A stretch of 64,000 nt of DNA from contig NZ_JANINP010000007.1 of NCBI RefSeq assembly GCF_024508665.1, forward strand, positions 62,001 through 126,000, written 5' to 3'. Position 1 is the stretch's first letter, and each line of letters starts with the position of its first letter. This DNA is from Sphingomonas sp. (lineage in GTDB: Bacteria; Pseudomonadota; Alphaproteobacteria; Sphingomonadales; Sphingomonadaceae). Positions 24,598 through 34,672 of this stretch are shown in pieces. The position numbers and the translations under genes are program-made. The notes beneath the pieces were generated by a model. It saw only the letters and a program-made list of their open reading frames with translations. It had not been told where the DNA came from and searched no databases.

Positions 24598-25110
24598 ATG
24601 GCTGAGCAAACACCGGTCCGCGCCGACGAGGACATCGTCGATCAGTTGCTCCGTGACTGGGCGCACGAGCGGCCGGATCTCGACGTGTCGGCGATGGCGG
24701 TCGTCGGCCGCCTGTTGCACCTTGGCGGGCTGCTTCAGGCGCAGGCGGGCGAGCGGCTGCGCGCGTTTGGAATCGGCTATACCGAGCTCGACGTTCTCGC
24801 CACGTTGCGGCGATCGGGTGCGCCTTATCGCTTGAGCCCGACGGCGCTCAGAAAGTCCGTGCTGCTCACGTCCGGCGCGATGACGGCATGTCTCAACAGG
24901 CTGGAGCAGCGCGGACTGATTTCCCGAGTCTCGGACGAGGCCGATCGCCGCTCGCTCGTGGCTATGCTCACCGACCAGGGCGTGCGCCTGATCGACGAAG
25001 CGATCGCCTCCCATTTCGGCGGGGCCGAACGGACGGTGGGCGGGCTCGATCGAACCGAACGCGCGGAACTCGCGCGCTTGTTGCGAAAATTGAGGCTGCA
25101 GCTCGAGTGA
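24598..25110 (+). CDS. MarR-family transcriptional regulator
   Basis: 170 residues. The winged HTH contains GYTELDVLATLRRSG, LSPTALRKSVLLTSGAMTACLNRLEQRGLISRV and the wing SDEADRRSLVAMLTDQG, a textbook MarR arrangement. Divergent from the secreted hydrolase with a palindromic site just upstream of its own ATG, which implies autorepression and control of the hydrolase. Confidence 0.9.
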   Translation: MAEQTPVRADEDIVDQLLRDWAHERPDLDVSAMAVVGRLLHLGGLLQAQAGERLRAFGIGYTELDVLATLRRSGAPYRLSPTALRKSVLLTSGAMTACLNRLEQRGLISRVSDEADRRSLVAMLTDQGVRLIDEAIASHFGGAERTVGGLDRTERAELARLLRKLRLQLE

Positions 25111-25230
25111 TTGTCTAAACAGACCTCTCGGCGCCTATCAGGGCTGCTGCGAACAGAAATCTGGTTGTCGCGAGCGAGCAGATAATCCCAAGACCTGGAA
25201 AGCGCACCGTGGGGCCGCGGCACTCCTTCG

Positions 25231-26226
25231 TCAGAATGGTCCTTCGGGCCGAGCGACCGGAGAGAGCGCGAATGACGTGGTGGTCAGGACGATCTTGTTA
25301 TCGGCCTTGGGGAACTTGATCGGCCCGCAGATGCGTGTCGGAACTCCCGCCGGGGTGGTCACGCTTCCAAGCGGACTGCAGTTTTGCGTCGCACGATAGA
25401 GGAAACGGACTCGCGCCGCGGTGATGGTGTTTCCGGAAAAATCTGAATCCAGAGGATATTCGTTCAGACGCTCCGTGACAGGATGAAAGGTAATGCGCTT
25501 GGTGACGATAACACCATCGGTCCCGACATCGCCGAGATTTCCCCATTCGACCGTCACGGGATTTCCCGGGGCGCACTGGCAGAACCGGAATCGATACTTG
25601 CCGAGCAAAATCTCCTCGCCACCCTGGTGCGGCACGATCGTCTGGCGGACCTGCGGCTTGCCGAGCTGAAGCACTTGGTAGGCAATGAACAGGTCGCTCC
25701 CGTCCAAGGTCACCACCGATGTGTTGCCGCCGGACGCCGTCAGCGTGACTGGCACGTCCCTGCGCTCGGCACCGGCTTTGAGGCTGGCGGCGCTGCCGGT
25801 GTCGGTCTTGATCGATATCTTGCTCGCCTTGATCGCCAGATAGAGGAGCTGATCGCCCGCGCGCACTGTGCGGATCTTGGTAAGATCGCTCACCCGGACG
25901 ATGGCCAGATTGGCAAAGGTGGCATCGAGCGTTTGCGATCTATTGGCGTCGAGCCCAAGAAACGTTCCGATCGAAAAGGCCAATTGGCGCTTCAGCGTGG
26001 AGGTGATGACCTCGTTGGAAACACTCTGACTCGTCACCAAATTGTCCACGTCGGCGCCAGGTCCTGTCGGTCCGATGCCAGGCAGCCATTTCGCTCCCAC
26101 CGGGATCTCGCGTTGTGGAAGTTTCATCGCGACGAAATTGTTGAAAAGGTTCTGATTGAGCGATGCCGCCGGTACCGGCCCTTCAATCAGGAATGCTACT
26201 GCGATGATTGCTAGCGCGCGCCACAT
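25231..26226 (-). CDS. secreted hypothetical protein, beta-rich
   Basis: 331 residues with signal MWRALAIIAVAFLIEGPVPAAS. The mature part has an N-terminal helix-turn region (QNLFNNFVAMKLPQREIPVGAKWLPGIGPTGPGA), a middle rich in beta strands (AGDQLLYLAIKASKISIKTDTGSAASL, NTSVVTLDGSDLFIAYQVLQLG) and four Cys, two as C-Q-C and two spaced near the end. It could be a periplasmic substrate- or ligand-binding protein. No family is recognised and no operon partner is adjacent. Confidence 0.7.
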   Translation of the reverse strand: MWRALAIIAVAFLIEGPVPAASLNQNLFNNFVAMKLPQREIPVGAKWLPGIGPTGPGADVDNLVTSQSVSNEVITSTLKRQLAFSIGTFLGLDANRSQTLDATFANLAIVRVSDLTKIRTVRAGDQLLYLAIKASKISIKTDTGSAASLKAGAERRDVPVTLTASGGNTSVVTLDGSDLFIAYQVLQLGKPQVRQTIVPHQGGEEILLGKYRFRFCQCAPGNPVTVEWGNLGDVGTDGVIVTKRITFHPVTERLNEYPLDSDFSGNTITAARVRFLYRATQNCSPLGSVTTPAGVPTRICGPIKFPKADNKIVLTTTSFALSPVARPEGPF

Positions 26227-26388
26227 CTATCGTCCCCCCGGATCGTGACTTCCGGGGAATACGACATCATTTTTATCCCGGTTGCAACCCGCTGCTATTG
26301 CTGGGCATCCGGGGCGCAACCGGCATCTTGAACGCATCCGGGTCGGCGCAGAGGACCGAGCAGGACTCGGTCGTGCATCCCCGCAACC

Positions 26389-27816
26389 TTAGCCATTCGC
26401 TACCCAATTGCCGTGGAAGCCCGGCGGTACTCGGTGCGGGATGCGGATGCTGGCGACGGGCGGCTCAGCGAACCGCGTCGCGTCCAGGATCACCAGATCG
26501 GTCGTCTCTTGCGGCAGATCGATCACCAGCCCGACCATCCAGCCGTCGCCTTCCGGCGCATCATCGCTACGCGGAACGAACACGAATTCACCCGGATAAC
26601 GGCCTTCGCCGAACTCGTGGACCTCGCGTGTGCCGGCTTCGAGATCGTGCTTGTAGAGCCGGGTCGCACTGATCGCAAAGTCGCCCTCGGGCAGCGCCAT
26701 CGTATAGGCATAGCGATAGGGCTGGCCGAAAAAGCGTTCGTCGGGACGGGGAAATTCCTGCGGCGCCGCATCGATCGTGCGGCGTTCGATCGTCTTGGCC
26801 ACCGGATCGATCGTCCAGCGCTCCAGCCCCAGCGACGTTCCCGACGGCCCGCCGGTCGCCTCGGCGAACATCGTGTCATAGACGCAGGCGTCCAGCACGA
26901 CCTTGCCGTCGGGCGTGTCGTAGGCGTTGGCGACGTGGAAGATGTAGACCTGCGGACAATCGACCCAGACGATGTCTTCCGCCTGGCCGGCGCGCGGCAG
27001 CAGGCCGACCCGCGCCTGGTGCTCGGGGTTCCAGCGATAGGGGAAACGGTGGCCGCCGATCAGCGACTTCATCGAAAAGGTGACCGGCAGGTCGAGGATC
27101 AGCGCATAACGATCGGTAATCGCGCAATCGTGGATCGATGGGCCGTGCTTGACCTGGATGCTCAGTTCGCGGGTCACCTTGCCCTCGGGCGACAGCACCA
27201 CGTGGCGCACCGCATCGGGGTCCGTTGCTTCGTAGCATATGGCATGGTGCTCGCCAGTCTTGGGGTCGAGGTGGGGATGCGCGGTGAAACTGCCGGCCAG
27301 CGTGTCGTCGAACGGATTATAGGTCTGTTCGTCCAGCGTGTCCGAGAGTTCGACCGGATAGCTTCCCGCCTCAACCAATGCCCAGGTGCGGCCGGCGATG
27401 CCGAGCACGTTGGTGTTGACCGTGTCGAACCCGCCGTGGCGAGGTCCCGGGGCATGCTTCATGCCCGTCTCCGCCTCGACCATTTTCGATCGGATCCAGC
27501 GGTTGCGATACCATAAAGCCTTGCCTTCGCGGAGCGCGATGCCGTGGACCATGCCGTCCCCGGTGAACCAATGATAGCCCTTGGCCTCGGGCTTTGCCGG
27601 GTTGGGCCCGATGCGCAGATAGCGGCCGTCGAGTTCGAGGGGGATTGTTCCGGTAACGGTGAGGTCTTCCAGCGTGATTTCGCTGTCCATCGGCCGGTGG
27701 ATGCCGGTCAGGAACGGATGATCCTGCTCGGGCATGCGCTTGCGGTTGAACTCGGCGACCACGCCGATGCCCTTGGTGACGGTGCCCCGGATTGCATTTT
27801 CGATCACGCTCGCCAT
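26389..27816 (-). CDS. carotenoid / lignostilbene cleavage dioxygenase
   Basis: 475 residues of the carotenoid oxygenase (RPE65-like) family. The N-terminus has [34 protein letters not shown]; candidate iron His lie in [33 protein letters not shown] and [11 protein letters not shown], giving the four-His centre of this family. Such enzymes split C=C bonds in apocarotenoids or stilbenes such as lignostilbene; sphingomonads use both. It is divergent from a TetR gene with an inverted repeat between. The substrate is not evident. Confidence 0.9.
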   Translation of the reverse strand: MASVIENAIRGTVTKGIGVVAEFNRKRMPEQDHPFLTGIHRPMDSEITLEDLTVTGTIPLELDGRYLRIGPNPAKPEAKGYHWFTGDGMVHGIALREGKALWYRNRWIRSKMVEAETGMKHAPGPRHGGFDTVNTNVLGIAGRTWALVEAGSYPVELSDTLDEQTYNPFDDTLAGSFTAHPHLDPKTGEHHAICYEATDPDAVRHVVLSPEGKVTRELSIQVKHGPSIHDCAITDRYALILDLPVTFSMKSLIGGHRFPYRWNPEHQARVGLLPRAGQAEDIVWVDCPQVYIFHVANAYDTPDGKVVLDACVYDTMFAEATGGPSGTSLGLERWTIDPVAKTIERRTIDAAPQEFPRPDERFFGQPYRYAYTMALPEGDFAISATRLYKHDLEAGTREVHEFGEGRYPGEFVFVPRSDDAPEGDGWMVGLVIDLPQETTDLVILDATRFAEPPVASIRIPHRVPPGFHGNWVANG

Positions 27817-27836
27817 GACTGGTCTCCGACTCGATG

Positions 27837-27855
27837 TTTATGGCGTCAACATAAA
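27837..27855. promoter_or_regulatory. TetR operator candidate
   Basis: TTTATG-GCGTCAA-CATAAA is a perfect 6-bp inverted repeat in the 77-bp spacer between the dioxygenase and TetR genes. GTCAACAT occurs here and again at 27871-27878, a possible second half-site. Confidence 0.5.
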
Positions 27856-27893
27856 AGCTATGGTAACAGTGTCAACATGTTTTGGGACGTGAC

Positions 27894-28493
27894 GTGACGG
27901 AGCGGGGGGCGAAGGCCAAAACCTCCTATCATCATGGCGATCTGCGTGCGGCGCTGATCGCCGAGGGGTTGCGCCTGCTCGCCGATCGCGACGCCGAGGA
28001 ATTGTCGCTACGCGAAGTGGCGCGCGGCGTCGGGGTCAGCGCGACTGCCGTCTACCGCCACTTTCCCGACAAGGCGGCGCTGATGGCCGCGCTTGCCGCC
28101 GAAGGGCTCGCGATGCTGAGTCACGTACAGCACGCCGCCTATGATGCCGCGGGCGGCGGAGTCGCGGGGTTCAACGCTACCGGGGCCGCCTATGTCCGCT
28201 TTGCGCTGCTCCATACCGCATTGTTTCGCCTGATCTTTGCCAACCCGCCGACCGGCAAAGTGGTCGAGCTCGCCGACTCCCCCGACAATGCGATGCGTTT
28301 TCTAATGGAGAACGCTGCGAAGCTTGCCCCGCCCGAGATGGAGCCGCGCATCTTCGCGCTGCAATCCTGGTCGGTGGCACATGGTCTCGCCATGCTGATC
28401 ATCGATGGTCAATTGCATGTCGACGACAAGACCATCGACGCGGTGATCGATGCGCATATGATGACGTCGAACGCAGAGAGGAAAACCGGATGA
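27894..28493 (+). CDS. TetR-family transcriptional regulator
   Basis: 199 residues from GTG 27894. HTH: LSLREVARGVGVSATAVYRHFPDKAALMAALA; the C-terminal part (AAYVRFALLHTALFRLIFANPPTGKVVELADS) resembles WHG-type TetR domains. Start GTG is chosen because the conserved SYHHGDLRAALIAEGL begins soon after. It overlaps the next hydrolase by ATGA and is divergent from the carotenoid dioxygenase, so it probably regulates both. Confidence 0.88.
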   Translation: MTERGAKAKTSYHHGDLRAALIAEGLRLLADRDAEELSLREVARGVGVSATAVYRHFPDKAALMAALAAEGLAMLSHVQHAAYDAAGGGVAGFNATGAAYVRFALLHTALFRLIFANPPTGKVVELADSPDNAMRFLMENAAKLAPPEMEPRIFALQSWSVAHGLAMLIIDGQLHVDDKTIDAVIDAHMMTSNAERKTG

Positions 28494-29380
28494 AGGCCCA
28501 GGCGAACGGCATCGAGATCGAATATGAGACGTTCGGCGAGCCGACCGATCCGCCGGTGCTGCTGATCATGGGCCTGGCCGCGCAGCTGACGCGCTGGCCG
28601 CTGCCATTCGTCGAGCAACTCGCCGCGCGGGGTTATTTCGTGATCCGCTACGACAATCGCGACATCGGCCTGTCGACCAAATTCGATGGCGCGCCGGTCC
28701 CCGAGCTGCCCGCACTGATCGGCGCGATGATGATCGGGCAGAAGCCGGACGTGCCCTATACGCTCAACGATATGGCGGCGGACGCGGTCGGTCTGCTCGA
28801 CGCGCTCGACATCGAGCGCGCCCACGTCATGGGAGCATCGATGGGCGGCATGATCGCGCAACTCGTCGCAGCGGAATATCCTGACCGCATATTGTCGCTG
28901 ACCTCGATCATGTCGTCGACCGGCAATCCCAATCTGCCGCCATCCAAGCCCGAGGCCATGGCGGTCCTGATGTCGCGCCCGACCAGCGGCGAGCGTGACG
29001 CGGTGATCGCGCATGGCGTGCGGACCGACTTGGTTATCGGCAGCCCTGCCTATCCGAGCGATGAAGCCACGATCCGCGCCCGCGTCGAACGCGATTTCGA
29101 ACGTATGAACTATCCGGCGGGGCCGGGGCGGCAGCTCGCCGCGGTGGTGGCGAACGGCGACCGGCGGGCGACCATCGCGAGCATCACGGCGCCGACGATG
29201 GTGATCCACGGTACCGACGACCCCTTGGTCCTGGTCGAATGCGGACGCGATACCGCGGCGGCGATTCCCGGCGCGCGGATCACCGAGGTGCCCGGCATGG
29301 GTCACAATCTGCCCGACGCGCTGATCCCGACCATCCTCGACGCATTCGAAGAAGTGGCAGGGCAAACTGCACCGGTGTGA
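28490..29380 (+). CDS. alpha/beta-hydrolase
   Basis: 296 residues, cytoplasmic (no signal). Features: LLIMGLAAQLTRW (oxyanion loop), YDNRDIGLS, nucleophile elbow HVMGASMGGMIAQ (Ser), acid in MVIHGTDDPLV, and catalytic His in VPGMGHNLPD. The pattern matches a common TAP/PIP-like hydrolase family (Aklanonic acid methylesterase RdmC-like). It overlaps the TetR stop by 4 bases, so the two are co-translated. It may act on an ester or product in the pathway of the divergent carotenoid oxygenase; this is inference. Confidence 0.83.
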   Translation: MKAQANGIEIEYETFGEPTDPPVLLIMGLAAQLTRWPLPFVEQLAARGYFVIRYDNRDIGLSTKFDGAPVPELPALIGAMMIGQKPDVPYTLNDMAADAVGLLDALDIERAHVMGASMGGMIAQLVAAEYPDRILSLTSIMSSTGNPNLPPSKPEAMAVLMSRPTSGERDAVIAHGVRTDLVIGSPAYPSDEATIRARVERDFERMNYPAGPGRQLAAVVANGDRRATIASITAPTMVIHGTDDPLVLVECGRDTAAAIPGARITEVPGMGHNLPDALIPTILDAFEEVAGQTAPV

Positions 29381-29392
29381 GCTGGTCGAGGG

Positions 29393-30448
29393 TCAGCCGC
29401 GCCCTAGTCGCTCGCCGGCATAGCGTCCGCTGCGGATCGGCTCCCACCACCAATGATTGGCGAGATACCAGTCGACCGTCTGCGCTAGCCCGCTGGCGAA
29501 GTCGTGCTGCGCGCGCCAGCCCAATTCGCGTTCGGCCTTGTCAGGGTCGATCGCGTAGCGGCGATCGTGCCCCGGACGGTCGGTGACGAAAGTGATCAGC
29601 GATCGTCGCGGCGGATGGCCGTCCGTGCCCAGCCGCGCATCGACCAGGTCGCAGATCGTTTCGACAACTTGCAGGTTGGTACGCTCCTCGCGTCCGCCGA
29701 TATTGTAGCTTTCGCCGATGCGCCCCTTGGTCAGCACCAATTCGAGCGCGCGGGCATGATCCTCGACGTGCAGCCAGTCGCGGACATTCTCGCCCCGGCC
29801 GTAAACCGGCAGCGGCTTGCGGTCGATCGCGTTGAGGACGGTCAGAGGGATCAGCTTTTCGGGAAAGTGGAACGGCCCGTAATTGTTCGAGCAGTTCGAC
29901 AGTACGACCGGCAGCCCATAGGTTTCGTGCCAGGCGCGGACGAAATGATCCGACGCGGCCTTCGACGCCGAATAAGGCGACGACGGCGCATAAGGCGTAG
30001 TCTCGGTGAACACGCCGCTATCGAAGGGAAGGTCGCCGAACACCTCGTCGGTCGAGATGTGGTGGAACCGGAAGGTTTCTCGTCGATCGGCGGCCAGGCC
30101 CTGCCAATATTCCGTCACCGATGCCAGCAGCCGAACGGTCCCGAGTACGTTGGTGACGACGAAGATTTCCGGGCCGTCGATCGAGCGGTCGACATGGCTC
30201 TCGGCGGCGAGATGCATCACGCCATCGACATTCTCCTCGCGGAGCAAGGCGCCGACCAGGTCGCGATCGGCGATATCGCCCTGGACGAACCGATAATTGG
30301 GAGCGTCGGCGATCGAGGACAGCGAGGCGAGGTTGCCCGCATAGGTCAGCTTGTCGAGATTGACGACGCGCGTGCCGGTGCCGACCAGCAGCCGCACCAC
30401 CGCCGATCCGATGAACCCGGCGCCACCGGTGACGAGAACGGTTCTCAC
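29393..30448 (-). CDS. rfbB: dTDP-glucose 4,6-dehydratase
   Basis: 351 residues. An extended [19 protein letters not shown] (NAD loop), [29 protein letters not shown] and the catalytic [15 protein letters not shown]. It converts dTDP-glucose to dTDP-4-keto-6-deoxyglucose, the branch point for rhamnose, fucosamine and quinovosamine sugars. It overlaps rfbA by ATGA. No rfbC or rfbD lies here; instead, the divergent operon holds a DegT aminotransferase and an isomerase-acetyltransferase, so the product probably goes to a 3-amino sugar. Confidence 0.95.
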   Translation of the reverse strand: MRTVLVTGGAGFIGSAVVRLLVGTGTRVVNLDKLTYAGNLASLSSIADAPNYRFVQGDIADRDLVGALLREENVDGVMHLAAESHVDRSIDGPEIFVVTNVLGTVRLLASVTEYWQGLAADRRETFRFHHISTDEVFGDLPFDSGVFTETTPYAPSSPYSASKAASDHFVRAWHETYGLPVVLSNCSNNYGPFHFPEKLIPLTVLNAIDRKPLPVYGRGENVRDWLHVEDHARALELVLTKGRIGESYNIGGREERTNLQVVETICDLVDARLGTDGHPPRRSLITFVTDRPGHDRRYAIDPDKAERELGWRAQHDFASGLAQTVDWYLANHWWWEPIRSGRYAGERLGRG

Positions 30449-31320
30449 CAGTCGGTGCTCGCGCGGCGGCGAAGATAGGACGCATAGTCGGTCTTGCCGA
30501 GCAGGTCCGCGCGCTTCAGCATCGCGTCGGCATCGATCCAGCCCATGTCGAACGCAATCTCCTCCGGACAGGCGATCTTGATGCCCTGGCGGTGCTCGAT
30601 CGTCCGCACGAACGACCCGGCGTCGTGCAGGCTGTCGTGCGTCCCCGTATCGAGCCAGGCATAGCCGCGACCGAGTTGCACGACCGACAAGTCGCCACGT
30701 TCGAGATAGACCGTGTTGACGTCGGTGATTTCGAGTTCACCGCGCGCGGAGGGGCGGATCGATCGTGCGATCTCGGTGATGTCGCTGTCGTAATAATAGA
30801 GCCCGGTCACTGCCCAACGCGATTGCGGCCTGGCCGGCTTCTCCTCGATGCTGGTGGCGCGTTTGGTGGTCGGGTCGAAGGCGACCACGCCGTAGCGCTC
30901 GGGGTCCTCGACCTGATAGGCGAACACGGTTGCGCCACTCTCGCGCTCGCTGGCCGATTTGCACAAGGCACCGAGCCCGGAACCGTGAAAGATATTGTCG
31001 CCCAGGATCAACGCCGCCGGGCCGCCGGCGACGAAATCGGCGCCGATGATGAATGCTTCGGCCAGGCCGTTTGGCTGTGGCTGCTCGGCATAATCGAGAT
31101 TGATGCCGAACGCCGAACCGTCCCCGAGCAATTGCCGGAACAGCGGCAGATCGCGCGGGGTCGAGATAATCAGGATATCGCGGATGCCGCCGATCATCAG
31201 CGTGGAGATCGGATGATAGATCATCGGCTTGTCGAACACCGGCAGCATCTGTTTCGAGACGGCCAATGTGGCGGGATACAGCCGGGAGCCCGAACCCCCC
31301 GCAAGAATGATTCCCTTCAT
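30445..31320 (-). CDS. rfbA: glucose-1-phosphate thymidylyltransferase
   Basis: 291 residues from ATG 31320, aligned with the family start [37 protein letters not shown]; a longer in-frame extension does not match. Also visible: [33 protein letters not shown] and [13 protein letters not shown]. It makes dTDP-glucose from glucose-1-phosphate and dTTP. First of the rfbAB pair. No clear ribosome site precedes the ATG. Confidence 0.95.
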   Translation of the reverse strand: MKGIILAGGSGSRLYPATLAVSKQMLPVFDKPMIYHPISTLMIGGIRDILIISTPRDLPLFRQLLGDGSAFGINLDYAEQPQPNGLAEAFIIGADFVAGGPAALILGDNIFHGSGLGALCKSASERESGATVFAYQVEDPERYGVVAFDPTTKRATSIEEKPARPQSRWAVTGLYYYDSDITEIARSIRPSARGELEITDVNTVYLERGDLSVVQLGRGYAWLDTGTHDSLHDAGSFVRTIEHRQGIKIACPEEIAFDMGWIDADAMLKRADLLGKTDYASYLRRRASTDW

Positions 31321-31623
31321 ATGGCGCGCGATATCGGGCGAGGAAGGCAGATACAAGCTGATCGGCAGTCCGCCCTCGGATGCGCGCAAAACCGCGCGCC
31401 GCAACGTCATGCGGGACGTTGCGCGGGCCGCAGATTGGCTCTACCCGCCGTCGCAGGAAGCCAACGCCCGAGACGGAGGACGATTCACCATGCCATTCCG
31501 GTGCTTGCGCTGCCCGCTGCTCGTCCGGCACGGCGGCCACATGGATGGCGTTGCGAAGTTCGGCAATTAGCTCGCCCGTATCGTCGCTGCCCACGCCTCT
31601 ATCTAACCCCGGAACCAGATAGC
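31321..31623. other. divergent control region of the glycan locus
   Basis: 303 bp between rfbA and gtrA with no supported gene. It contains a perfect 9-bp hairpin at 31400-31423. Frames reading across it on either strand give low-complexity Arg/Ser proteins and look like noise. Confidence 0.45.
31400..31423. promoter_or_regulatory. 9-bp inverted repeat in the rfbA-gtrA spacer
   Basis: CGCAACGTC (31400-31408) and GACGTTGCG (31415-31423) with loop ATGCGG. In the divergent region, it may be an operator or a 5'-UTR hairpin of rfbA. Confidence 0.45.
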
Positions 31624-32034
31624 ATGTCCCAGGATAATGGCGATGTAGGCATGTCCCGCCTGTCGATCGGCAGAGCCGATATCCGGCAAATCGTGCGCTT
31701 CGTCGCGGTCGGCGTGCTCAACACCGCCTTTGGTTACGCCATCTTCGCGGCAGGAGTGCTTGCTGGTCTGCCGAGTGGCGTCGCGCTGGCGATCGCGATG
31801 GTGATCGGGGTGATCTTCAATTTCTTCACGTTCGGCCGCCTGGTATTCGACAGCCGCGATCCCACCCGGTTGCCGCGGTTCGTCGGGGTCTATGTGCTGA
31901 CCTATGTCGTGAACGTGGCGATGCTCGCGCTTTGGCAGAGGGTCGGCGTCAGCCCGTTGCTGGCGCAACTCGCCTGCCTGCCGGTGACCGTCAGCCTGAC
32001 TTTCGTGCTGATGCGTTTCCTGGTGTTCAAGTGA
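31624..32034 (+). CDS. GtrA-family membrane protein (lipid-linked sugar flippase type)
   Basis: 136 residues with four hydrophobic helices and the GtrA signature: RFVAVGVLNTAFGYAIFAAGVLAG, VIGVIFNFFTFGRLVF, RFVGVYVLTYVVNVAMLALW and LPVTVSLTFVLMRFLVF. GtrA proteins are thought to flip an undecaprenyl-phosphate-linked sugar across the inner membrane. It overlaps the next gene by GTGA; a second ATG at 31651 is possible. Confidence 0.88.
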   Translation: MSQDNGDVGMSRLSIGRADIRQIVRFVAVGVLNTAFGYAIFAAGVLAGLPSGVALAIAMVIGVIFNFFTFGRLVFDSRDPTRLPRFVGVYVLTYVVNVAMLALWQRVGVSPLLAQLACLPVTVSLTFVLMRFLVFK

Positions 32035-33560
32035 GCGGCGCGCGTCCCGGCGCCGCGCTGCCCGAAATCGGCAGGCGCAGCTGGCTCGTCCTGTTCCTGG
32101 GTTTGCTCGCTTTGCGCGCCGTGATCCTGCTGATCGGTCCCGGCATCCTGAATGGCGACGGCTTTCTGTACGTCGGCGCCGCCCAGCATTTCCTCCAGCA
32201 TGGACAGATGCCACCGGCCACCGCGCAGTCGCGGTCCTTTTCGGTTTTGCTCGCGCCGGTGATCGCCTCGCTCGGACACGACGCGATCTGGAATGCGGTG
32301 CCAAGCCGGCGGCTGGGCCAGCCGATCGCAGAGGCGATGCATGTGGTGCAAGTGCTGTTCGACCTCGGCCTGGTCGCGCTGCTGATGCAATTCTACCGCA
32401 TGGTAGGGCCGCGCGAACGCTGGGCCTTCGTCATCGGCCTCGCCGTCATCGCGCTGCAGCCGATCACTGCCTCCTGGAGCAATTTCGTCGTTCCCGATTC
32501 GCTCGCGACGTTCGGGCTGTTCGTCGGGCTGTACTTACTGGCGACCGCCGCGATCGATGGCGCATTGTGGCGGCTCGCTTGGGGTGGGCTGCTCTTGGGG
32601 ATCGCCGCGTTCCTGCGGATCGACCTGCTTCCGCTCGCGCTGATGCTGATCGTGCCCTGGTGCCTGCTCGTCCTGTTACGGAGGGGGCGGGCAATGGTTG
32701 CGGGCGGCGCGGTCGCGCTGGTCCTGTTCGCGGCCCCGATCCTCGGCATGATGGCGCTGCAATATGCCGGCCAGGGCGACGCGCGGTACGTCGTCGCGAG
32801 CGCGAAGGACAACCCCAATGCCGCCAAACCGGGCTATTTCACCTGGACCCGTGCGTGGCTGCTGACCCCGAACGAGTTCCACGATTTCGCCTTTCCCGAG
32901 GACGATGCGGGTTGGCGCGGGTTCGCCGTGGAGAATTATCCGGCGCGCGCCTTTGTCAACGATGCCGCTCGCGCCGATGTCGCTATTATACTCCGCGAAT
33001 GGCAGACGGGCGGCTACACGCCGGCGGTGGACGCGCGCTTTGCGGCGGTCGCCGGGCGGCTGCGCACCGCGCGGCCCTTGCAGGCGTTGGTCACAGTACC
33101 GGCCGCGCGGACGGCACAATTGTGGGGCAATCCGGATGGCGGCGTAGCGCTCACCGCTATCTTCGGCCTGTCGCCCCCGCCTCTCGTATCGCGATTGGTG
33201 GCGGTCACCGTCTTGCTTCTCAAGGTCGTCCTGAGCCTTTTTGCGCTGATTGGATCGTGGGTCCTGATGCGACGGGTCCTTGCGTCGCGTTTCGCTCTCG
33301 GCACCATCGTCGATTGGCCGCAGGGTCTCGGCATCCTGTCATTGGCGGCGTTGCTCGGCCGCGGGGCGGAGATGTTCGCCCTCAATCTGATTTACGCGAG
33401 CGCGGTGATGGAATCGCGCTACGTGATCGAGACTTGGCCGTGTCTGATCGTTTTGGCCGCATTCGGCTATGGCGCGACAATCGCGCGGTTCAGCCGCCGC
33501 GGCGTCGGGGCGGCCGCGGCGCTCGACGAGCCGAACAGCCCGCCTGGAGTTGCCCGATGA
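32031..33560 (+). CDS. GT-C type membrane glycosyltransferase
   Basis: 509 residues from GTG 32031, overlapping the gtrA stop. About ten to twelve hydrophobic helices with an early catalytic acidic motif GPGILNGDGFLYVGAAQHFL, typical of GT-C polyprenyl-phosphate-sugar-dependent transferases, and a periplasmic domain around 270-380 (KDNPNAAKPGYFTWTRAW). It probably transfers the flipped sugar to a cell-surface glycan in the periplasm, the GtrC role in an A-B-C module. No specific family is recognised. Confidence 0.78.
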   Translation: MSGARPGAALPEIGRRSWLVLFLGLLALRAVILLIGPGILNGDGFLYVGAAQHFLQHGQMPPATAQSRSFSVLLAPVIASLGHDAIWNAVPSRRLGQPIAEAMHVVQVLFDLGLVALLMQFYRMVGPRERWAFVIGLAVIALQPITASWSNFVVPDSLATFGLFVGLYLLATAAIDGALWRLAWGGLLLGIAAFLRIDLLPLALMLIVPWCLLVLLRRGRAMVAGGAVALVLFAAPILGMMALQYAGQGDARYVVASAKDNPNAAKPGYFTWTRAWLLTPNEFHDFAFPEDDAGWRGFAVENYPARAFVNDAARADVAIILREWQTGGYTPAVDARFAAVAGRLRTARPLQALVTVPAARTAQLWGNPDGGVALTAIFGLSPPPLVSRLVAVTVLLLKVVLSLFALIGSWVLMRRVLASRFALGTIVDWPQGLGILSLAALLGRGAEMFALNLIYASAVMESRYVIETWPCLIVLAAFGYGATIARFSRRGVGAAAALDEPNSPPGVAR

Positions 33561-34672
33561 AGTCGGTACCAATGAACGATTTGCGCAGGCGTTACGCGCG
33601 GCATGAGGCCGAACTGTCGCGGATCGCGCTCGACGTGTTGGCGTCGGGCTATTGGATCAACGGGCCGCGCACCGCCGCTTTCTGCCGTGAGTTCGCGGCC
33701 GCGACGGGCGTCGCGCATTGCGTTGGCGTGGCGAACGGCAGCGACGCGCTGGAGGTCGCCCTGCGTTGTCTGGCCACCGACCCGACGCGGCGCGAGATCG
33801 TGACCGTCGCCAATGCCGGCGGCTACACGACAACCGCATGCCGGTTGATCGGGCTGGTCCCGGTCTATGTCGATATCGTGGAGCGATCGCAGCTGATCGA
33901 TATCGACCACGCAGTGGCCGCGGTCGGTCCGGCGACCGGCGCAGTCGTCGTCACGCACCTTTATGGCGGGCTGGTCGACGTACCTCGCTTGCGGGCCGCG
34001 CTGCAGGCCGCCGGCTTTGGCGACGTCCCGATCATCGAGGATTGCGCCCAGGCGCACGGGCTCAGGGGATGCGGCGCCGGCGCGGGCGCGTTCGGTGATC
34101 TGGCGACGTTCAGTTTCTATCCGACCAAGAATCTCGGCGCGCTGGGGGATGGCGGTGCGATCGTGACCGATGATGCCCAGCTTGCCGCGCGGGTTGCGCG
34201 GCTGCGCATGTATGGCTGGGGCAACAAATACGATGTGGAGACGCATGGCGGTCGCAATTCTCGGCTCGACGAATTGCAGGCGGCTTTCTTATCGGCACTG
34301 CTTCCCCATGTCGAAGCCGACAATCAGCGACGGCGGGAGATCGTCGGTCGATATGCGGCGATGCTAGGCGACGGCGTCCAATTGGTATCGAGCCCCCATG
34401 GCACCGTCGACCATCTTGCCGTACTATTGACCGACGAGCGCGATCGACTGGCCGCGCATCTCAAGGAACGCGGCGTGGCGACCGATATCCACTTCCCGAT
34501 CCTCGACTGCGAGCAGACCGGCTGGGAGGACTGCGATCAGCGGATCGGCCCGCGCGGGCTCACCGTAAGCCGCAAGTCGGTCAAGCGGATCTTGAGCGTG
34601 CCCTGCTTCCCGGAAATGACCGACGACGAGATCGCACAGGTGGGTGACGCCCTAGGATCCTATTCGGCATGA
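33557..34672 (+). CDS. DegT/DnrJ/EryC1 aminotransferase (FdtB/QdtB-like)
   Basis: 371 residues from ATG 33557 (ATGA overlap with the GT-C gene). PLP-dependent sugar aminotransferase: VGVANGSDALEVALRCL, PIIEDCAQAHG (PLP-ring Asp), and SFYPTKNLGALGDGGAIV with the PLP-lysine. FdtB/QdtB convert dTDP-3-keto-6-deoxyhexose to the 3-amino sugar. The neighbouring fusion protein supplies ketoisomerase and acetylase steps, which argues for 3-amino rather than 4-amino transfer. Confidence 0.88.
   Translation: MKSVPMNDLRRRYARHEAELSRIALDVLASGYWINGPRTAAFCREFAAATGVAHCVGVANGSDALEVALRCLATDPTRREIVTVANAGGYTTTACRLIGLVPVYVDIVERSQLIDIDHAVAAVGPATGAVVVTHLYGGLVDVPRLRAALQAAGFGDVPIIEDCAQAHGLRGCGAGAGAFGDLATFSFYPTKNLGALGDGGAIVTDDAQLAARVARLRMYGWGNKYDVETHGGRNSRLDELQAAFLSALLPHVEADNQRRREIVGRYAAMLGDGVQLVSSPHGTVDHLAVLLTDERDRLAAHLKERGVATDIHFPILDCEQTGWEDCDQRIGPRGLTVSRKSVKRILSVPCFPEMTDDEIAQVGDALGSYSA

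Noticed and set aside
31380..31622. Plus-strand frame in the rfbA-gtrA spacer
   Set aside because: Low-complexity Ser/Arg/Pro composition and no ribosome site.
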